From Liquidambar formosana (Eukaryota; Streptophyta; Magnoliopsida; Saxifragales; Altingiaceae), in contig CM077820.1 of assembly GCA_039720395.1 (NCBI GenBank), forward strand, positions 17,505,923 to 17,569,922: a stretch of DNA of 64,000 bases, in the 5' to 3' direction. The notes beneath the pieces were generated by a model. It made no database searches. It saw only the letters and a program-made list of their open reading frames with translations, and was not told where the DNA came from. Position numbers and translations under genes: made by a program. Position 1 is the stretch's first letter. Each line of letters opens with the position of its first letter. This document shows, piece after piece, positions 33,636 through 42,657 of the stretch.

Positions 33636-35405
33636 GTGTACTCAAGTCATGAGTATACTTAAACCACTGAGGGTTGAGAATTGATAAGAGAAGCATATTC
33701 AAGCCACTACGAATGAACATACTTTTGAAATGGAAAGATATATTCTAGTCACGAATATATTTGACTAAGTGATGAGAATGAAATCTGAGAAGTACGTTCA
33801 AGTGATGAACATACCTTTGAAATGGAGAAATATATCCAAGCGATGGATATACTTAACCAAGTAAGTGACAAAATATCTGAGAAGTATACTCAAGTGATGA
33901 GTATACCATTGAAATGGAGAAATATATTCAGGTCACGAATATATTTAACCAAGTAATCTGAGAATGAAATCTGAGAAGTATACTCAAGTGGTGAGGATAC
34001 TTAATGATTGAGAAGGACTGAGAAGTACGTTCAAGTGATGAACATACTTTTGAAAAATGAGAAATATATTCAGGTCACGAATATATTTAACTAAGTAAGA
34101 TAGAGAATGAACTGAGAAGTATACTCAAGTGATGAGTATACCATTGAAATGGAGAAATATATTCAAGTGATGAATATATTTAACCAAGTAATAATCTGAG
34201 AAGTATGTTCAAGTGATGAACATACCATTGAAATGGAGAAATATTCCCAAGCGATGGATATACTTAACCAAGTAGGATAAGAATAATCTGAGAGGTGTAT
34301 TCAAGTGATGAGTGTACTTTTGAAATGGAGAAATATATTCAGGTCACGAACATATTTACCCAAGTGATGAAAAAGATGCTGAGAAATATACTCAAGTGAT
34401 GAGTATACTTAATGATTGAAAAAGACTGAGAAGTACGTTCAAGTGATGAACATACTTTTGAAATGGAGAAATGTATCCAAGTGATGGATATATTTAACCA
34501 AGTAAGCTGAGAAGTACACTCAAGTGATGAGCATACCATTGAAATGGAGAAATATATCCAAACGACGGATATATTTAACCAAGTAAGATAAGAATAATCT
34601 GAGAAGTGTACTCAAGTGATGAGTACACCATTGAAATGGAGAAATATATTCTAGTCACGAATATACTTAACCAAGTAAGTGACAAGTATGTTTAAGTGAT
34701 AAACATACCATTGAAATAGAGAAATATATCCAAGTGATGGATATACTTAACCAAGTAAGTGACAAGTATGTTTAAGTGATAAACATACCATTGAAATAGA
34801 GAAATATATCCAAGCGATGGATATACTTAAGCAAGTAAGATAGAGAATAATCTGAGAAGTGTACTCAAGTGATGAGTACACCATTGAAATGGAGAAATAT
34901 ATTCTAGTCATGAATATATTTAACCAAGTAAGTGACAAATAATCTGAGAAGTATGTTCAAGTGATGAACATACCATTGAAATGGAGAAATATACCCAAGC
35001 GATGGATATACTTAACCAAGTAAGTGGCAAAATATCTGAGAAGTATACTCAAGTGATGAGTATACCATTGAAATGGAGAAATATACCCAAGCGATGAATA
35101 TATTTTACCAAGTAAGTAACAAATGATCTGAGAAGTATGTTCAAGTGATGAACATACCATTGAAATGGAGAAGTATACTCAAACGATGGATATACTTAAC
35201 CAAGTAAGTGACAATGAGGATTTGAAACTAGGAAGCATATTCAATGGGTGAACATGCTTTTGAAATGGAAGAATATATTCAAGTGATGAATATATTCAAC
35301 CAAGTATGATAGAGAATGAGAATTTGAAACTGAGAAGCATATTCAAAAGGTGAATACACTTTTGAAATGGAAGAACACATTCAAGTGATGAATATATTCA
35401 ACCAA
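33636..35405 (-). repeat. Tandem array of small dyads in the Tat 3' region
   Basis: Units of roughly 85-100 bp, each holding two dyads: one like GTATACTCAAGTGATGAGTATAC and one like AATATATTCAAGTGATGAATATATT, separated by CATTGAAATGGAGAA and TTAACCAAGTAA. The stem sequences vary between units (GTATGTTC/GAACATAC, GTGTACTC/GAGTACAC, ATATCC/GGATAT) while pairing is mostly kept and the spacer stays AAGTGAT or close to it. Short frames here are repeats of the array, not genes. Confidence 0.88.
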
Positions 35406-35835
35406 GGAGGATGAAAAATCAAGATTTGAAATGAGGATATATGATCAATTTATCAAGATTGAACAGGCATGGTGCAAAAGGAAAGTGACTTAACACATTG
35501 TCACTTGAGTTGGCATGACACAGGGGAAATATATTCAACCCTTTTGAACATAAAATCAATTCAAGGAATTGATTTCAAGATGGAATTTGATTGATTTTAA
35601 GCTCAAAAAGTGTTGAATATCTCATTTGGAAGGAGGTTTGATCACGCATCAAGGCGAGACAAAACGAGGGAGAAAGCCAAAACAAGGTGGCTTGGGTGAC
35701 CACCAGGCCTCAGGAGGCTAGCCGCCCAGGCCTGGGTGGTTACCCGAGCCCGAAGCGGAAATCCCACTTTGAATAGGAAACTTCCTATTCTGATGGGTTT
35801 TTTCCTATTTGAACTTGGACTTGTGACCTTTTCCC
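35406..35835 (+). promoter_or_regulatory. Upstream region of the antisense ORF, with a 58-bp imperfect palindrome
   Basis: The dyad at 35691-35748 pairs CTTGGGTGACCACCAGGCCT with AGGCCTGGGTGGTTACCCGA, one bulge and two mismatches, around a GGCTAGCC core. It lies 88-145 bp upstream of the TATA box and is closely related to the palindrome in solo LTR-X (49646-49725). Confidence 0.6.
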
Positions 35836-35843
35836 TATAAAAA
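35836..35843 (+). promoter_or_regulatory. TATA box of the antisense ORF
   Basis: CCCTATAAAAACAC, 56 bases before the ATG at 35892. With a start about 30 bases downstream this leaves a short leader, a normal plant promoter layout. Confidence 0.65.
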
Positions 35844-35891
35844 CACATCCAATAGGTTCCTAAACCTACTTGTATTCATTCATTAGAAATT

Positions 35892-37178
35892 ATGGAGGCT
35901 CTAGACAAATTTTTAGGAGGGTTTTTGAGAGTTATGAGTGCTGAAGCAAAATCTGAGTTCAAGTGCTTTGGCTTGGATCCATTGCTCTCCTTGAGGCATG
36001 TGAGGCTTGAAACGAACCTCTTGACTGCTGCTACATATTTTTGGGATCCTCAAGTTCATGTGTTCCGCTTCAACTATGAAGAACTGTGCCCAACCATGGA
36101 GGAATTCTGTGCATTGTATGGAGTTTCAACGGTAGGTCCTTTCATTCTCCCTACTCCTCGCCCAAGCTTTCTTACTTCTTTCTCCAATCTACTTGGGATT
36201 CACTCACAATATGCCTCTACGTTTGTAAAGGACCATATGGTAGACTTGATGAAATTGGCAACCTCTTTTTTAGCTTGTGATAGTAAAGGTATTCTGAATT
36301 TTACCTTTCCTATTAAGCATGCTCTTGCCTTTTGCCTCATTGGTCGTTTTCTTATTTCCACTGGTACTCCACATGTTCCCATTCAAATCTGTGACTTGAT
36401 TCCTCTCCTTGCCAAGGGCCATAACTTGATTCCCATGGTGCTAGCTGAAACCCTGAATGGCTTGGATAAAACTCATGAGGACCCAAAGGTTCCTTTAGGA
36501 GGTAGCCCCATTCTACTGCAGATGTGGTTGCTTGAAAGACTGAATTTCTTGTCACCAGTTGCCATTACACCATACAAGCCCCAGCATTACTGCCTTCGCC
36601 GCATTGAACTACCTGGGCAATTTTCATTGAGAGATTGGCTAGGTTACTTCCAAACCCTTTCTTGGAGGAGTGTCAAGTGGTTTGTATTCATATGGGGCTG
36701 CAGTGACCAGGTGCTTCTGCGGACTTCTGGATGCGCCATGGTGAGACTCATAGGACTGAGGTCTACTTCCTTTTATTGGCCTTCAAGGGTTCTGCGTCAG
36801 ATGGGCGCCATGCAAACCATACCCACTTCCTTGAAAGGTGACTATCCTGTAGTGCCCGCGGGTCTTTCTGTAGTGACTTGGGCGAAGGACCGATGGCCTA
36901 GAAAGCTGACACTGACTCAAGTGACAAATACTGATGGTCCGTATATGATGAGCCCCGAGTATAAGGAATGGTTGAAAAGCAATTTAGGTGAGAGAGAGAC
37001 TACTCGAAGAGAAAGGATTTTTGGACTTATCAAGAACAATGAACTTGGATCTTGCAGAGAAGATATTATGGAAGCAGTGACAGCAGCTTATGAACATGAC
37101 TTGAGGAAGAAAAGAAGACATGAAAGAGAGAAGAAGAAAGCTGAGGAGCGAGCTGCAAAGAAGCCCAAGAAAAACTGA
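35892..37178 (+). CDS. Antisense ORF of the Tat element, plant-mobile-domain-like protein
   Basis: 428 codons, intact, opposite to gag-pol. The start ATG has a TATA box 56 bases upstream. The protein starts MEALDKFLGGFLRVM and contains FWDPQVHVFRFNYEELCPTMEEF, like the antisense proteins I remember from Tat/Ogre elements (DUF7745 or plant-mobile-domain type). Further conserved-looking blocks are MVDLMKLATSF, IPMVLAETLNGLDKTHE and GSPILLQMWLLERL. The C terminus is a charged helix with a lysine/arginine-rich tail (KKRRHEREKKKAEERAAKKPKK) suited to nuclear entry. Its role is unknown. It is open although gag-pol on the other strand is broken. Confidence 0.82.
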   Translation: MEALDKFLGGFLRVMSAEAKSEFKCFGLDPLLSLRHVRLETNLLTAATYFWDPQVHVFRFNYEELCPTMEEFCALYGVSTVGPFILPTPRPSFLTSFSNLLGIHSQYASTFVKDHMVDLMKLATSFLACDSKGILNFTFPIKHALAFCLIGRFLISTGTPHVPIQICDLIPLLAKGHNLIPMVLAETLNGLDKTHEDPKVPLGGSPILLQMWLLERLNFLSPVAITPYKPQHYCLRRIELPGQFSLRDWLGYFQTLSWRSVKWFVFIWGCSDQVLLRTSGCAMVRLIGLRSTSFYWPSRVLRQMGAMQTIPTSLKGDYPVVPAGLSVVTWAKDRWPRKLTLTQVTNTDGPYMMSPEYKEWLKSNLGERETTRRERIFGLIKNNELGSCREDIMEAVTAAYEHDLRKKRRHEREKKKAEERAAKKPKKN

Positions 37179-37505
37179 AGACTCAATAGAATAGGATATT
37201 TATGGCATATTTATAGTTCTTTTACTTAATACCAATGAATTGCTATGTCAATCAATTTTAGTTTTGAATAAATTGCCAATAATAAATCAAATTTGGGATT
37301 TTCTTGTTTGATTTAGACCGCACCCAAGGTAACTTTATGGGTTGCCTACGTATCTCCATGGTTTTTTTTTTCTTCTTTTTTTTTTGTTTTTTTTTTTGTT
37401 TTTTTTGTTTTTTTTTTGTTTTTGAATGGAGAATCAGGTCTTACGTAGTTCTTATGCCTTAACTTTTGCCTAGGCCGCCCTTACGGGTTTTCAACCTAGC
37501 AGGCT
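37179..37505. other. Region between antisense ORF and pol, T-rich with hairpin motif
   Basis: A run of T interrupted by C and G (about 37363-37422) lies between GCCTACGTATCTCCATGG and ATGGAGAATCAGG...TTACGTAG. These flanks are complementary (CTACGTA..CTCCAT with ATGGAG..TACGTAG). A similar pair occurs in the LTRs. Confidence 0.55.
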
Positions 37506-40097
37506 TCAAACATGATATTTCTTCAATTGATCCAAATTAGTTGGACGAGCGAACTCAATTCCATCTAAATCCATGAGGCGAACAGCCCCTGCTGGCAATA
37601 TCTCTTTGATAATGTATGGCCCACCCCAACTTGGCTTGAATTTTCCCCGCGGATCGAACACTGGAGCTCTGATTTCTTTCAGCACTACATCCCCTTTCTT
37701 TAGACCTCGATCTTTGACATGCTTGTTGAATGCTCTGGCAACTCTCCGTTGATACCCCTGAACATGATACAGCGCCCTTAAACGCCTTTCATCCAGCAAA
37801 GCTAACTCATCATAGCGGCTCTTAACCCAGTCCACTTCTGTTATCTGGCTCTCCACGGCAACTCTTAGTGAAGGAACTTCCAATTCAACTGGCAACACGG
37901 CCTCCATTCCATAAACTAGAGAATAAGGGGTAGCCCCTGTTGACGACCTTATTGATGTTCTGTAACCCCATAGAGCCAATGGCAACTTCTCATGCCAGTC
38001 TGTGTGTGAGTCCGCAGTCTTCTGTAGTATCTTCTTGATGTTCTTGTTAGCTGCTTCCACCTGCTCCATTAGTCTGAGGACGGTATGGTGACGACAGATG
38101 GTGACTATGCCGTACTTTTGCAAGAGCTCATGGGTTTCTTTCTGAAAGTGCTGGCCATTGTCTGAGATAACTTCATGCGGTACCCCATATCGATAGATGA
38201 TGCTGTGCTGTATGAACTGTGCTACTTTCTTGGAATTCAAGGTCTTGAAGGATGCTGCTTCCACCCATTTAGTGAAGTAGTCGATGGCAACCAGGATGTA
38301 TTCATGCCCATTTGACGCCTTTGGCTTGATCTGTCCGATGATATCTATCCCCCATACTGCGAATGGCCAAGGTGACGACATACTTGTTAAAGGCATAGAA
38401 GGCAAATGTTGTCCACTGGCGAACAGTTGGCATTTGTGGCACTTCTTGACATGTGCATGGCAGTCCCTTTCCATGGTAGACCAGTAATAGCCTAGCCTCA
38501 TGATTTTCTTAGCCAACATATAGCCATTCATGTGCGGAGCCCCTGTCCCTTCATGGATTTCTTTAATCAGATGCTCGGCTTCCTCCTCGGTGACACACAG
38601 TAGGTGGATCCCGTCGTATGATCTCCGATATAGCTTTCCTCCACAAAGTACATAGTGACTCGCCAACCGCCTTAGGGTTTTTCTATCGATACGAGATGCT
38701 CCTTCTGGGTATTCCCTTTCTTCAATGAACTTCTTTATGTCATGGAACCACGGACAGCCATCATTTACCTCTCCTCCTCGGATTGCACAACAGTACACAG
38801 GCTTGTCTCGGCACTCTATCACCAATGGCTTCACATTTCCCTCTTCAGGTATCTCCACCATGGATGCTAGGGTCGCCAAGGCATCGGCGAACTGGTTCTT
38901 GTTCCTTGAAAGGTAGTTAAATTCTATCTCTAAGAACTCCTTGGTTAGAGCTTCTAGGTAGGCATGGTAGGGTAGCAGCTTCTCATCTCGAGTTTTCCAT
39001 TCCCCTTTTATCTGACAAATGATTAGCGCCGAGTCCCCGAACACTTCTAATTCTTTGATCCCCAATTCAAGTGCCGCTTCCAGTGCTAGGATACAGGCCT
39101 CATACTCAGCAATGTTGTTGGTAGCTTCGAACCCCAACTTGACCGCCAACGGTGTAAATGCCTCTTCGGGTGAGACCAGCAGGACTCCTATCCCATAACC
39201 TTTCTTATTGGCTGCCCCATCGAAGTATACTCTCCAAGTTTTTCTACCAATCTCTAGCACGTCCTCATCTGGGAATTGATCGTTGAACGGAGCGGATGAT
39301 GACACCGGACAGCTGGCTAGGTAGTCTGCGATGACGCTTCCCTTGATAGACTTCTGATTCACGTACTTGATGTCGAATTCATTGAGGAGAATTGACCATC
39401 GAGCAGTTCTGAATGACAATACTGGCCTTTCTACCAGGTACTTCAACGGGTCCATGCGACTTATCAAGAACACTTCGAAGGACATCATGTAGTGCCGGAG
39501 TTTCTGCGTCGCCCATACTAGTGCCACACAAGCCTTTTCAATTGCATTGTACTTCACTTCATAGTCTGTCATTTTCTTGCTTAAGTAATAGATGGCATTC
39601 TCCTTTGTAGACCCTTCGAGATATTGAGCTAACATAGCTCCCGTCGCGGTTTCGGTGACCGTTAAGTATAACAAAAGTGGCGCACCTTGCCGTGGGGGAA
39701 CTAAGATTGGAGGATTGCTCAAGTATCTCTTAATGGTCTCAAAGGCCTCTTGGCATTCTTCGTTCCATACTTTTGGCACACCTTTCTTAAGCAATTTGAA
39801 GATTGGTTCGCAAACCATGGTTAAGTTGGCAATGAATCGGCTTATGTATTGAACTCTTCCCAGAAAACCCCGGATCTGCTTCTCAGTGCTAGGCGGCTCC
39901 ATCTCCACAATAGCTTTTATCTTCCCTGGGTCCACTTCGATACCTCTCTGAGTGATCATAAACCCCAATAGCTTGCCTGCAGTGACACCAAAAGCGCACT
40001 TCTGTGGGTTGAGACGGAGATTGTACTTTTTTGCTCGCTCTAGGAATTTCTCTAGTGCCTTGAAATGCCCTTCTCTATCCACGGACTTCACGATCAT
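37506..40097 (-). CDS. Tat pol: RT C-terminus, RNase H, archaeal-type RNase H, integrase
   Basis: 863 open codons. Order: RT thumb (NPQKCAFGVTAGKLLGFM), the Gypsy RNase H (PLLLYLTVTETATGAMLAQ), then a second, archaeal-type RNase H (VYFDGAANKKGYGIGVLL, NNIAEYEACILALEAAL, FGDSALIICQIKGEW, NQFADALATLAS), then integrase with its HHCC zinc site (HMNGYMLAKKI ... CHKCQ) and acidic core (WGIDIIG, ISDNGQHF, QVEAANKNIKK). Two RNase H domains mark the Tat lineage. Near 38064-38098 a short stretch is read in the wrong frame between two compensating indels, destroying the usual PYxPQ motif before the last glutamate. Confidence 0.92.
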   Translation of the reverse strand: MIVKSVDREGHFKALEKFLERAKKYNLRLNPQKCAFGVTAGKLLGFMITQRGIEVDPGKIKAIVEMEPPSTEKQIRGFLGRVQYISRFIANLTMVCEPIFKLLKKGVPKVWNEECQEAFETIKRYLSNPPILVPPRQGAPLLLYLTVTETATGAMLAQYLEGSTKENAIYYLSKKMTDYEVKYNAIEKACVALVWATQKLRHYMMSFEVFLISRMDPLKYLVERPVLSFRTARWSILLNEFDIKYVNQKSIKGSVIADYLASCPVSSSAPFNDQFPDEDVLEIGRKTWRVYFDGAANKKGYGIGVLLVSPEEAFTPLAVKLGFEATNNIAEYEACILALEAALELGIKELEVFGDSALIICQIKGEWKTRDEKLLPYHAYLEALTKEFLEIEFNYLSRNKNQFADALATLASMVEIPEEGNVKPLVIECRDKPVYCCAIRGGEVNDGCPWFHDIKKFIEEREYPEGASRIDRKTLRRLASHYVLCGGKLYRRSYDGIHLLCVTEEEAEHLIKEIHEGTGAPHMNGYMLAKKIMRLGYYWSTMERDCHAHVKKCHKCQLFASGQHLPSMPLTSMSSPWPFAVWGIDIIGQIKPKASNGHEYILVAIDYFTKWVEAASFKTLNSKKVAQFIQHSIIYRYGVPHEVISDNGQHFQKETHELLQKYGIVTICRHHTVLRLMEQVEAANKNIKKILQKTADSHTDWHEKLPLALWGYRTSIRSSTGATPYSLVYGMEAVLPVELEVPSLRVAVESQITEVDWVKSRYDELALLDERRLRALYHVQGYQRRVARAFNKHVKDRGLKKGDVVLKEIRAPVFDPRGKFKPSWGGPYIIKEILPAGAVRLMDLDGIEFARPTNLDQLKKYHV
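38064..38098 (-). other. Compensated frameshift inside integrase
   Basis: The residues CRHHTVLRLME replace the conserved motif before QVEAANK. Read in the next frame the same bases give SPYRPQTNG. So one base is lost and one gained about 35 bases apart. The change affects a conserved loop next to the catalytic glutamate. Confidence 0.7.
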
Positions 40098-40382
40098 ATC
40101 ATCGACAGTAAACCTCGACTTCCTTATGGATCATATCATGCAATAGGGTCGTAGCTGCTCTTTGGTAAGTAGCCCCAGCGTTTCTTAAGCCAAAAGGCAT
40201 TACCTTGTAACAGTACGTTCCCCATTGCGTGATAAAGGCTGTTTTCTCCATGTCTTGAGGCGCCATCTTTATCTGGTTATACCCGGAGAATCCGTCCATG
40301 AAGGAGAGGAGTGCATGTCCCACTGTACTATCCACCAACACGTCGATATGGGGTAAAGGAAAGTCATCCTTAGGGCTCGCGG
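40098..40382 (-). pseudogene. Tat RT middle part, separated by one-base insertions
   Basis: The frame at 40099-40341 holds FMDGFSGYNQIKM and MPFGLRNAGATYQRA, the central RT motifs. An extra base near 40383 separates it from the upstream RT frame, and another near 40105 splits the catalytic YVDD motif, after EVEVY. With both breaks no full RT is made from this copy. Confidence 0.82.
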
Positions 40383-40886
40383 CGTTGAGATCTCAGGAAA
40401 TCGACACACATCCTTACTTTCCCATCTTTTTTAGGCACAGGCACTATATTCGACAACCACTCGGGGTACTCCACAACTTGGAGGAAACCCGCGTCTAGTT
40501 GTTTAGTTACCTCTTCTTTTACTTTTAGAGCCCATTCTGGTTTTAATCTTCTGAGTTTCTGCTTTACCGGCTTCTTTAGGGAATTAGTGGGGATATAGTG
40601 TTGCACAATATCGGGGTCGATGCCAGGCATGTCTTCATAAGACCATGCAAAAGCCATAATGTTGGCTTTCAAGAGGGAGATCATCTTTTCTTTTTCAACG
40701 GGGGAGAGGGTTTTCCCAATTTTAACTATTCTTGGCAATTCATTCGTTCCTAAGTTGATTGATTCCAATTCATCCATATTAGGTTCGGTGACGCCCCTTT
40801 TCCTTTGCTCAACGAGCTCCGGGGGGACATCGTTCCTAGGATCTATATCCATGCCATAAATATCCATAGAGGAGAGAAAAGAGACA
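40370..40886 (-). CDS. Tat RT N-terminal part
   Basis: Open from the proposed splice acceptor (exon start 40886) to a premature stop. It includes FAWSYEDMPGIDPDIVQHYI, VKQKLRRLKPEWALKVKEEV, LDAGFLQVVEYPEWLSNIV and VPKKDGKVRMCVDF, the usual start of Gypsy RT. After VDF the frame is lost by a one-base insertion. Confidence 0.85.
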
Positions 40887-41057
40887 CTGCATATATAGAG
40901 AAAGAAAGCACACTTTATTGACTAGGAATAATGGGAATGACACACAAAAGAAAGAAGGAAAACAAACAAATCTGTATCAATACTATGACTCCACAAAGTG
41001 AGTAAAGTAGATACATCTTATTGAATTAGGGAAATATTACTAAACTAAGACACCTAC
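40887..41057 (-). other. Putative 171-nt intron between protease and RT
   Basis: On the minus strand the donor reads CTT|GTAGGTG and the acceptor TATATGCAG|TGTCTC after a pyrimidine-rich stretch (TTTTCCTTCTTTCTTTTG). Splicing removes the protease-frame stop at 41054-41056 and joins the two frames in phase. Ogre elements are known to have an intron at this place. Confidence 0.65.
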
Positions 41058-42646
41058 AAGCTGCTATCAGGTAGGCCAAGGTCTTCTTCTTCATGGATCT
41101 CCGCAATGACACCACATTCAAGGTACCAATTCAGGAATGGCACGGTAGCATGGCTAATGGATGAACCCTGGAGTTCTTCAATGGTCGAGTCTTCCACGGT
41201 GAGGATCATGTCTTGGAACATTTCAGTCATAGCCCCTGCATCAAGGTTCTCTGCCCAGTCTTCCTCTTTCTTTTCCCAGAACTCATCATTGATGGCTTCA
41301 TCATCCACCATTTCAACTGTGATTGGATACCATTCGGTGAAGAAGATTTCAAAACCTGGAACTCGGATCTTGGTAGCTTGGTCAAAGGTGGGCTCTGGAA
41401 ACCCGCAATATAGAAAATCATCCCCTTCTTTGACGAAGTAACCATTCAAAGTAGGTCGATATGGCGAGATCTTCAGGTCTGGCACCCTTCCCTCAGCTTT
41501 GGCTCTTACTTTCTCTTTGTTCCTCTTCAGTATTTCCGCATAATCATTTTTGGAGGGCTCATATCCTAACCCAAAAGTATATGAGGTGACACGGCTCTGA
41601 ACAGAGTTAGGGATCCCTTGTTGGCGACGCCCTAGCCCCATGCCAGGAAAGAAACTCATTCTTCTCATGATTTCACCAACGTGCAAATTGCCATGGGGGC
41701 AAAAGTCTAAGGGTATTAATTCACCCTTTTCGAGCTCTTTCTCAATGCATTGGACATAGTCAAACCCAGATAGCGGTATCGCTGTTGATTCGGGTTGTAT
41801 CTCACATATAGGCACACCTGCGAGTTTCAATTCATAGTCCCCTTGAAGCGTTACTATGGCTCCTTCATAAGGAAACTTCACCTTTTGATGGAGTGAAGAT
41901 GGCACAGCCCCAGCAGGATGGATCCAAGGTCGGCCCAACAGCAAGTTGAAACATGACGGCACATCCAACACTTGGAATTCCACCCTAAATTCAGTGGGTC
42001 CCATGATAAGAGGCAAAGTAACTACCCCTATTACTTCTCGGCGGGTGTTGTCATAAGCTCTTACGGTCTGCCCGGATGGCGTGAAATCAGTGGGTCCCAA
42101 ACCCAAAACAGTGGCAGTTCGGAGAGGACATACATTCAGTGCGGACCCATTGTCGATAAGAACGGTGGGAACCCTCTTCCCCATAGTGTCAACGGTCACA
42201 TAGAGAGCTTGAGAATGGCTCAACCCGCTTTTAGGTAGGTCTACATCGGTGAACACGATGGTTGAGTTCTTGGGAGTTGGATTCACCAAATGTACCAATC
42301 CCTCGGGGGATGTGTCAACAGGCACTTGTATCTGATTCAACAGTTTCAACACGGTCTGTCTGTGCTTATGCGAGGCCATGAGCAAGCCCCAAATAGTAAT
42401 GTTGGCATTGGTCTTCTTCAGCTGCCTAAGCACTTCATCCTCTTCTTCTTGCAAGCTAGGACGCCTCTGCCCTTCCAAATCTTCCAACGGATTTTCAGAT
42501 TCTAGGTGGGGGGGCTTGAAATGACGACCCCCTCTGGTTATATGGTCCAACTCATCATCGCTAGCCCATATGTCATGGACTTCCTCGGAGTCATTCATCA
42601 AGTCATCCCATTCTATCATGTCGATGCTCTCCATCTCTGTCGGCAA
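41058..42646 (-). CDS. Tat protease with G-patch-like segment
   Basis: 530 codons open to the stop at 41054-41056. The aspartic protease core is PTVLIDNGSALNVCPL with the flap and LLGRPWIHPAGA following, as in Gypsy proteases. A glycine-rich FFPGMGLGRRQQGIP segment resembles the G-patch found in Tat elements. The C-terminal part is acidic. The frame is offset by one base from the end of gag (see 42658). Confidence 0.85.
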
Positions 42647-42657
42647 GTCATCCCAAC

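Noticed and set aside
34339..35160. Minus-strand ORFs with repeated MVCSSLE or similar
   Set aside because: They are translations of the tandem hairpin array and change frame between units.
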